A stretch of 37,274 bases of DNA, from positions 1-37,274 of the forward strand of contig CAYXVF010000063.1 in NCBI GenBank assembly GCA_964468125.1, written 5' to 3'. The notes under the pieces were generated by a model, which had not been told where the DNA came from, did not search any database, and was given only the letters and a program-made list of their open reading frames with translations. The stretch is from CAYXVF01 sp964468125 (lineage in GTDB: Bacteria; Myxococcota; XYA12-FULL-58-9; CAYXVF01). A program made the position numbers and the translations under genes. This document shows, in pieces, positions 31,777 through 37,274 of this stretch; position 1 is the first letter of the stretch, and each line of letters opens with the position of its first letter.

Positions 31777-34700
31777 TCAGAATGCAATGTTGAGGTAGGT
31801 GAGGACCTCGAGCTCGTAGCCCAGATGGTCGCCGTTTCTCAGGTTGTCGAAGAGTCGCTCCTCCGTCGGGCTCTCGTCGTCCACGCGGAAGCGCGGACTG
31901 AAATCGTTCAGCAAGCGCCACTGCGTGCGAATGCCGATCCGCGAGTACGCTTCGTAGACCCAGCTCGGCAGCGTGGCTCCATAGGAAACGTCCAACATGG
32001 TCTGCAGCGGGAAGGTCAGGTTGAAATCCCGGTGGAAGTCGTAGGGGCCCCAATCGTCGATGCGAATGAAGCCGTTGATGAACCAGCGTTCGTAGGACAG
32101 CTCGTAGTTGAGCCCGTAGCGCTGGATGACGCGGTCGTCGTCGCCGTTGGGCTGACCCTCGCCGCCGTAGAGCACCGCAGCGTAGCGGACGCCGTTGGCC
32201 TTGCCGCGGGCCTGAATGTTTACCTCGATCAGGTCTTCCGCCGGTACCGAGCTTGCGAAGGGAAAGAAGCTCCCATTCGCGAGAACGCCAATACCCGCGT
32301 CCTGAACGCCCCGATAGTCGCGGTAGACGATGTCGAGGGCGAGGGCCATCGGTGCATCTTCCTGGGCGCGATTATCGAACTGCCAGAAGAAGGTGGCAGG
32401 GGTCGGGTCCCAGACGATCATCAGCTCGTAGCCCATGAGCTCCTGGTTGCCCCGGACCGAGAACGGGTCATCGAGAATGTTGCGAGGTGACACCCCGGGG
32501 AAAAACTGGCCGGTGAAGATGTCGGTGCCGCTCGGAATGGACGGAAGCGCTTCGGCGATCGACTTCTGGTACAAGAAGTTCGGAGCGATCTGAATGTCAC
32601 CGATGAGATAGGTGAAACCGCCGAGGGTGTTCCAGTGGTTGCCTTGGCCGCTCTCCTTCAGGGTCCAACCGGTGTAGGTCAACGTGGCGTCTGGGCCACC
32701 GGAGGCGACGATGCCTTTATAGGCACCCTGCACATAAGCGTTGACGATGCCGAGCTCGGCGGTGAGCTTTCCTTTCGCACCGAGGGTATCGGTGAAGCGA
32801 ACCTGATCATCGAAGACGTTGTAGCCCGAATTGAGGTAACCCTCGCCCTCGCCGACCTCCTCGACCTGTTGAAACTCACGGTCGATGAGCGGCGAGCCCG
32901 CCATGATCCCGCCGAGCTCGAGCTTTAACGGGCCGTATTGGCGACCGACATAGAGGGTCGTTTTGCGCGACTTGGGTTGGGGGATGACCGAGCTCACCGC
33001 CGCGCCGGCGCGCTGTGCGAGGTCCTCCTGGTGAATGACCGCGACCTCGTAGGAGCCGATCTTGGTTTCGTACTTGCCCATCACGAGCGGGTTTGCGCCC
33101 CAGTAGACCTCCTGGCCAAAGAGCAGCTTGAAGCCTTCGAGCCCTCGCTTTCCTGCCACCTCGACTCCGACCGGTGTATCCGCCTTGTAGATGTCGATCG
33201 CTTCGCCGTAGTAGGTCTCGGGCCTCAGGCCGAAGAAGTCCCCCTCGTAGCCCCAGTGGTAGCTGCCCACCCGATAGAAGGCTTCGAGATCGAAGTAGCT
33301 GTGGTTCCACTCCGCGGACGCGTTGTACACCTTGATGCGCTCGTTACCGACGATCGGCTCGAGCTCGCCGCTAATCGGATCGAGGATCTGCTGTCCTCGG
33401 AACTCACGGTCTTCGTAGTAGATCTCGTTGATCGGGTTTTGTGCGACGTTCCCGAGCACGTTGAAGGTCGCCTGTGCCTTGAGTCCGTTGGTGGGGTTCG
33501 ACTCGAAGCCGAAGTAGAACGACTGCGTCGATTCGATGCGCTTCTGTTGTCGTTCTCGATTCTCGTTTTCATCGTAGAGCGTCGGCAGACGCACGGTGGG
33601 GTCGCTCGGGTTCACCGGCGCCGCATCGAGGAGCGCGCCATCGGTGTAGTAGCTCTCGAGCTCGATGCGGAGGTCACTCACCTTTAGGAGTGAAAGCTCG
33701 CTCACGAGTTGTTGCGCTTTCGCGGCGTTGTAGGCGGCGGCTTCGTTTTTGGGCTCGAGCGCACCCCAGTGCTCTCGAATGCGCTCGAGGGTCGTCGTGG
33801 GCGCATACGGGTCGAGGGCGTAGCCTTTTTGGAGCACGTAATAGGCGGAGCGCGGATAGAGCTCGAAGAAACCGCGCTCGTTCGGCCGCCCCTTGGCGCA
33901 GACCCCAAACCATTCCTCGTTCATGTTGTTGCCCACCTCCGGCAGGTCCATGCGATAGGCGTTGTTTCGCCAGCTCGCGGTGGTGTCGTGCACATCGAGG
34001 TTTTCTTCCTGGCGGTACTTCCACCAGCCGTCGGACCACTGAAATGACATGCCGCCGATCGCATTGCCGACGCGACCCTTGCCGTAGCTCTGCTCGTAGA
34101 TCTCCTGCCAAAGGGCCCGAAAGTACTCGGCCTGCATGATGTGGTCTTCGCGGTTCTCTTTCGCGTTGTAGGCGTCCGCACCAAACTCGGTGTAAGCGAA
34201 GGGCACGCCGAGGACGTTCTGCACTTCTTGGAACAGGTCGCCCGAGCTCTCGCCGCGGTAGACGTTCGATCCGAGAATGTCGAGGTTCGGGACGTATTTG
34301 GCGATGAGGTCGATGAATTGCAGGTCGCCGTTGGCGATGGAGACCGGGTGCTTGTCGTCGATCGCGTGGATCGCATCGACCATCTCCCCGTAGAGGGTGT
34401 AGAGGTACTTTGCCCGCGCATCACCTTGCGATTCGAGCGGCAGGTCCTCGATCTCGTTGGAGCTCCAGTACAATCCGTAGTTGTTCTCGTTGCCCAGGAG
34501 CCAGTAGAGCAGGCCGCGGGTGTCTTTGTATTCGCGGACGATGCTCTCAATCTCCTCCCGAATGACCTCCCGCGTACGGGGATCTTGGTAGTTGATCGGG
34601 CTCTGGTAGACCCCATCCACCAGGAATCCGTAGCGGCCCATCGCATGGTTGAGGACGGTGTAGATCCCGTAGTTGTCGTAGATGTATTCGATCCATTTCT

Positions 34701-35139
34701 TCGGAATGCCGGCGTAGACCCGGATCACATTCACGCGCATGTCGGCGAGAAGACCCATTTCGTAGTCGAGGGCCTCTTTGATGAACGCGTCGGGTTGGCT
34801 CCAGAGATCGTAGTTGTAGTTGGTGCCGATCGGGAAGTAGTCCCAGTTCATGCCGAACACGAAGAAGTCTTGCCCATCGACCTGGAGCTTGTGGCCCTTC
34901 TCATCGCTGTAGACTTCGACCGTGTGTGCGCCGCCCCGCGTGCGCCGGCGATCCGGGCGCTTCGCGGCGGCGGGAGGCGTGGACTCCGGCTCCGTTTGCA
35001 TGGGAGCGACGTCTTCCGGCGGTGGCGCATCACGCAAGCGTTCGACGGGTATGTCGTCACGCGGTCCGCTTCGGCTTTTCGCATCCGACTCACCGGTTTG
35101 AGCGACTAGGGCCGCTGCGAACAAGAGACTCAGGGACAT
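31777..35139 (-). CDS. secreted GH2/GH72-like glycosidase fused to an outer-membrane beta-barrel
   Basis: This 1120-residue protein has a signal peptide (residues 1-13), then a Pro-rich linker to about 70. Residues 72-460 form a TIM-barrel glycosidase: LQVDGQDFFVFGMNWDYFP, NVIRVYAGIPKKW, acid/base Glu218 in WLLGNENNYGL, and nucleophile Glu318 in FAYTEFGADAYN. From about 490 to the end the sequence becomes alternating polar/hydrophobic strands rich in Tyr, Phe and Gly (FYFGFESNPTNGLKAQATFN, YFDLEAFYRVGSYHW, TTLYVGRQYGPLKLELGG, LGYELEVLTYLNIAF), ending in Phe, the signature of an outer-membrane barrel of perhaps 22-26 strands. No TonB-dependent plug domain is seen. The frame is uninterrupted. 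It follows GH1 by 7 bp. It would cut glucan at the mouth of its own channel or be anchored by it. The family assignment is approximate. Confidence 0.8.
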   Translation of the reverse strand: MSLSLLFAAALVAQTGESDAKSRSGPRDDIPVERLRDAPPPEDVAPMQTEPESTPPAAAKRPDRRRTRGGAHTVEVYSDEKGHKLQVDGQDFFVFGMNWDYFPIGTNYNYDLWSQPDAFIKEALDYEMGLLADMRVNVIRVYAGIPKKWIEYIYDNYGIYTVLNHAMGRYGFLVDGVYQSPINYQDPRTREVIREEIESIVREYKDTRGLLYWLLGNENNYGLYWSSNEIEDLPLESQGDARAKYLYTLYGEMVDAIHAIDDKHPVSIANGDLQFIDLIAKYVPNLDILGSNVYRGESSGDLFQEVQNVLGVPFAYTEFGADAYNAKENREDHIMQAEYFRALWQEIYEQSYGKGRVGNAIGGMSFQWSDGWWKYRQEENLDVHDTTASWRNNAYRMDLPEVGNNMNEEWFGVCAKGRPNERGFFELYPRSAYYVLQKGYALDPYAPTTTLERIREHWGALEPKNEAAAYNAAKAQQLVSELSLLKVSDLRIELESYYTDGALLDAAPVNPSDPTVRLPTLYDENENRERQQKRIESTQSFYFGFESNPTNGLKAQATFNVLGNVAQNPINEIYYEDREFRGQQILDPISGELEPIVGNERIKVYNASAEWNHSYFDLEAFYRVGSYHWGYEGDFFGLRPETYYGEAIDIYKADTPVGVEVAGKRGLEGFKLLFGQEVYWGANPLVMGKYETKIGSYEVAVIHQEDLAQRAGAAVSSVIPQPKSRKTTLYVGRQYGPLKLELGGIMAGSPLIDREFQQVEEVGEGEGYLNSGYNVFDDQVRFTDTLGAKGKLTAELGIVNAYVQGAYKGIVASGGPDATLTYTGWTLKESGQGNHWNTLGGFTYLIGDIQIAPNFLYQKSIAEALPSIPSGTDIFTGQFFPGVSPRNILDDPFSVRGNQELMGYELMIVWDPTPATFFWQFDNRAQEDAPMALALDIVYRDYRGVQDAGIGVLANGSFFPFASSVPAEDLIEVNIQARGKANGVRYAAVLYGGEGQPNGDDDRVIQRYGLNYELSYERWFINGFIRIDDWGPYDFHRDFNLTFPLQTMLDVSYGATLPSWVYEAYSRIGIRTQWRLLNDFSPRFRVDDESPTEERLFDNLRNGDHLGYELEVLTYLNIAF

Positions 35140-35146
35140 AGCATTC

Positions 35147-36496
35147 TCACGTCTGGCGCGCGGCGATCACGTCGCGGTACCAGTAAAAGCTCTGTTTCAG
35201 GGTTCGTTCGAGCGATTCATAGTCCATCCAGACCAGGCCAAAGCGCATCCGGTAGCCGTGGGCCCACTCGAAGTTGTCGAGGAGAGACCAAGCGAAATAA
35301 CCCTCGACCGGTGCACCCGCTTCAATCGCTCGGCCGCAGGCGTCGAGGTGCATGCGATGGTAGTCGATCCGCTGCGTGTCCTTGATGGTGCCATCCCGGT
35401 TGGGCCCGTCGGAGTACGCGACGCCGCTTTCGGTGACGATGATCGACTTCGGCCGATAGTCCTCGTGCACTCTTCGGAGCATGCGCTCGAGACCGTTGGG
35501 GAAGACCTCCCACCCCATGTCGGTGCGTTCTTCGTCCGGGGGCTCGAAGATTTCCCGGGGCAGATTGCCTTCCTCGGGACCGCGGAGAATAGCGCGCGAA
35601 TAGTAGTTCACGCCGAGAAAGTCGAGCTCGGGAGCGATGAGCTCGAGGTCCCCCTCCTCGATGAAACTCGGTGTCATCGAGTCCAAAGCCCCGTCCGCGA
35701 AATAGTGCCCGAGCATATCCTTTGGATAACCCCGTCCGAAGATGGGGTCGAGGTACCACCGGTTAAAAAAGCCGTCGAACCACTCAGCGGCGCCTCGGTC
35801 GTGGTGACTGGGGGACGCGGGGTAGCCGGGGGTGAGATTGAGCACGATCCCGTGGCGCCCATCGGGGCAGAGCTCACGCATGCGCGGAAGGGCGAGACCA
35901 TGAGAGACATTGACGTGGTGCGCCACGCGTAGCGCGGCCGAGCGGTCCTTCATGCCGGGTGCATGGTGCCCGTTGTCGTGCCCAAGATGCGCAATGCACC
36001 ACGGTTCGTTAAAGGACATCCAGTTCTTGACGCAGTCGGCCAAACGCTCGACCACCACGCCCGCGTAGTCCGCAAAGCGCTCGGCGATGTCGCGTTGGGT
36101 CCAGCCTCCCTCGTCTTGTAACGCCTGCGGGAGGTCCCAGTGGTAGAGCGTGCTGTACGGCGTGATTCCCGCCTCGAGCAGCGCGTCGACCAGGCGCTCG
36201 TAAAACGCGAGGCCCGCCTCGTTCACCGGCCCACGTCCGCTCGGTTGAATGCGCGGCCACGCGATCGAGAAACGATAGGCGTCGACACCGAGTTCGCGCA
36301 TGAGCGCGATGTCTTCCGGATAGCGGTGATAGTGGTCGCAGGCGGTTCGCGCGTCGCTGCCGTCTTCGATCTTTCCCGGGGTCGCGCAGAATCGGTCCCA
36401 GATCGACTCCCCGCGCCCGTCGACCTCGGTGGCGCCCTCGATTTGAACAGACGACGTCGCGACTCCGAAGACGAAGTCGTCGCTGAACCGGACCAT
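35147..36496 (-). CDS. GH1 beta-glucosidase
   Basis: This 449-residue enzyme of standard GH1 length opens FSDDFVFGVATSSVQIEGA and continues with YRFSIAWPRIQPSGRG, TLYHWDLPQALQDEGGW, acid/base Glu164 in MSFNEPWC, LDFLGVNYYSR, nucleophile Glu356 in IIVTESGVAY, and GYFAWSLLDNFEWAHGYRMRFGL. It has no signal peptide, so it should act in the cytoplasm, splitting beta-linked glucose disaccharides and oligosaccharides after uptake. The ATG at 36496 is chosen over one at 36532 because a G-rich Shine-Dalgarno precedes it and the GH1 fold starts there. It is the first gene of the minus-strand glucan unit, 7 bp before the fusion gene. Confidence 0.95.
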   Translation of the reverse strand: MVRFSDDFVFGVATSSVQIEGATEVDGRGESIWDRFCATPGKIEDGSDARTACDHYHRYPEDIALMRELGVDAYRFSIAWPRIQPSGRGPVNEAGLAFYERLVDALLEAGITPYSTLYHWDLPQALQDEGGWTQRDIAERFADYAGVVVERLADCVKNWMSFNEPWCIAHLGHDNGHHAPGMKDRSAALRVAHHVNVSHGLALPRMRELCPDGRHGIVLNLTPGYPASPSHHDRGAAEWFDGFFNRWYLDPIFGRGYPKDMLGHYFADGALDSMTPSFIEEGDLELIAPELDFLGVNYYSRAILRGPEEGNLPREIFEPPDEERTDMGWEVFPNGLERMLRRVHEDYRPKSIIVTESGVAYSDGPNRDGTIKDTQRIDYHRMHLDACGRAIEAGAPVEGYFAWSLLDNFEWAHGYRMRFGLVWMDYESLERTLKQSFYWYRDVIAARQT

Positions 36497-36523
36497 ACTC
36501 CCCCCATCGGAGTTTGTTCGGGA

Positions 36524-36552
36524 GGAAAACAATGTCCGGGAGGGCGTGTCAA
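36524..36552 (-). promoter_or_regulatory. candidate promoter for the GH1 operon
   Basis: Reading the minus strand, a perfect TTGACA (36552-36547) is followed after about 17 bp by a weak TTTTCC, upstream of the GH1 start. TTGTTTT and GAACAAAC nearby resemble AC/TTG-rich text at the promoter-like site at 23001, so a shared regulator is possible. The -10 is poor. Confidence 0.28.
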
Positions 36553-36663
36553 TGGCTCGGGTATACCGTTCCGCTCGATATCTCCCTGATATTCGTTAGG
36601 ATTCTTGATGCGGCGAGTCAGAGTGCCCTGCCGCCGCGAGACTTTGGCGGAGGCACGAACAAT

Positions 36664-37233
36664 CTAGTGGTCGTTCGTAGCCCCTTCGGTCGAGACGGGC
36701 GCGGCGGTCGCACTGCGTCGAATGAAGATCAGATTCCGAGCGTAGATGACCAGTCCAAAGGCTTGCCCCGTGACCCCCACCGGATCGCCGCGCCGAAGAA
36801 AATAGGTGAGCAGCATCAGGCCGCCGAGGGCGCTCAGGATCCAAAACGCGGTCGGCACGACGCTCGCCTTCGCCCGCTCGCTCGCGATCCACTGCACCAA
36901 CATGCGGGCGGTGAACAGGAGCTGCGCACCGAAACCAAAGGCGAGCCAGTACCAGGACAACCCCGCATCGAGCGGGTCCACCTGGCCGTCGCGGGTGTCG
37001 ATCCGAATGGCGGAACGGATCGTGTTGTCGTCAGTGGAGGAAATCTCGAGCGTGCCGAGCTCGTCCTCGCTCACGCGACGCGCCGTAACCTCGCGAGTGC
37101 TGCGGTCGAGCTCGAGCAGGACGAGCTCTTTGTTCGGAAGCGGCTCGTTCCCTGCCGCCCGGATCGAGGCTGCGGCCACTGAAAGACAGAGGAGGAGTAA
37201 GAGGGGCGCCGCCAGGCGGTCCGGGCGGTTCAC
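36664..37233 (-). CDS. LAB_N (lipid-A-disaccharide synthase N-terminal-like) membrane protein
   Basis: This 189-residue protein begins at GTG 37233 with a hydrophobic signal or first helix (LAAPLLLLLCLSVAAA). After a soluble beta-rich stretch of about 60 residues comes the LAB_N domain: WYWLAFGFGAQLLFTARMLVQWIASERAKASVVPTAFWILS, then GGLMLLTYFLRRGDPVGVTGQAFGLVIYARNL. LAB_N is a three-helix PQ-loop-like membrane domain found alone or ahead of LpxB, in genes for lipid A or glycosyl-lipid assembly. Its function is not settled. The reading frame stays open to the window edge without a stop, so a start beyond the window is possible, but the signal-like N-terminus supports the GTG. Confidence 0.78.
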   Translation of the reverse strand: MNRPDRLAAPLLLLLCLSVAAASIRAAGNEPLPNKELVLLELDRSTREVTARRVSEDELGTLEISSTDDNTIRSAIRIDTRDGQVDPLDAGLSWYWLAFGFGAQLLFTARMLVQWIASERAKASVVPTAFWILSALGGLMLLTYFLRRGDPVGVTGQAFGLVIYARNLIFIRRSATAAPVSTEGATNDH

Positions 37234-37274
37234 GCGGAGGCTCCGCGCTGGTTTGTCGTCGTCGATTCCGCGGC

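Noticed and set aside
31777..33650. TonB-dependent receptor (SusC-like) for the C-terminal barrel
   Set aside because: No plug domain or TonB box is visible, and the barrel follows directly on a glycosidase domain.
1..37274. tRNA, rRNA, insertion sequences, phage or integrase genes
   Set aside because: None recognised on either strand; the graveyard at 2959-5326 has no transposase remnant or terminal repeats that I can see.

Overview
The window is 37 kb of GC-rich bacterial chromosome. Asn-rich and Asp-rich linkers behind lipoprotein signals, many outer-envelope lipoproteins, no SusC/SusD pair and a wide acyl-CoA/secondary-metabolite repertoire suggest a free-living Gram-negative of the Myxococcota/'deltaproteobacterial' type. 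This taxonomic reading is inference. A LAB_N protein and a beta-barrel protein support an outer membrane. I saw no rRNA, tRNA, CRISPR array or insertion sequence.

Layout. (1) 36-2937: divergent moeA and an AMP-forming fatty acyl-CoA ligase. (2) 2982-5326: a gene graveyard. It holds a collapsed arsenic operon (arsR, acr3 and arsC remnants with frameshifts and large internal deletions), a small KTSC-domain gene, an intact ArsC/Spx-like gene and a gutted DUF885 peptidase-like gene. (3) 5482-15589: seven tightly packed, mostly overlapping plus-strand genes: an enoyl-CoA hydratase (DpgD-like), a type III polyketide synthase (DpgA-like), a degenerate crotonase (DpgB-like), an MBOAT O-acyltransferase, an SGNH protein fused to a domain of unknown function, a membrane-anchored alpha/beta hydrolase and a sulfatase-like lipoprotein. 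The best reading is synthesis of 3,5-dihydroxyphenylacetyl-CoA coupled to an envelope acyl-transfer machine. (4) 15593-16570: a UDP-glucuronate 4-epimerase-like gene. (5) 16743-36496: a beta-1,3-glucan (laminarin-type) utilisation region. It has a GPH-type sugar symporter, a very large GH94-clan phosphorylase-like enzyme, a GH17 lipoprotein, a 1449-residue repeat lipoprotein, a gutted glycosidase, a ROK repressor, a GH16 laminarinase, two small lipoproteins, a glycosidase fused to an outer-membrane beta-barrel, and a GH1 beta-glucosidase. (6) 36664-37233: a LAB_N-domain membrane protein.

How it may work together. In the glucan region, GH16 and GH17 lipoproteins would cut beta-1,3-glucan at the surface or in the periplasm, large lipoproteins would bind it, and the enzyme-barrel fusion would trim the glucan and/or let oligosaccharides through the outer membrane. 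The GPH symporter would import them, the phosphorylase and GH1 would break them down in the cytoplasm, and the ROK protein would regulate. The two most unusual items are the dpg-type polyketide genes welded to an MBOAT/SGNH cassette, and the single-chain glycosidase plus outer-membrane barrel. A recurrent theme is genes that have lost their middles (acr3/arsC, DUF885, the glycosidase at 27519). This is either genuine decay or an assembly problem and should be checked.
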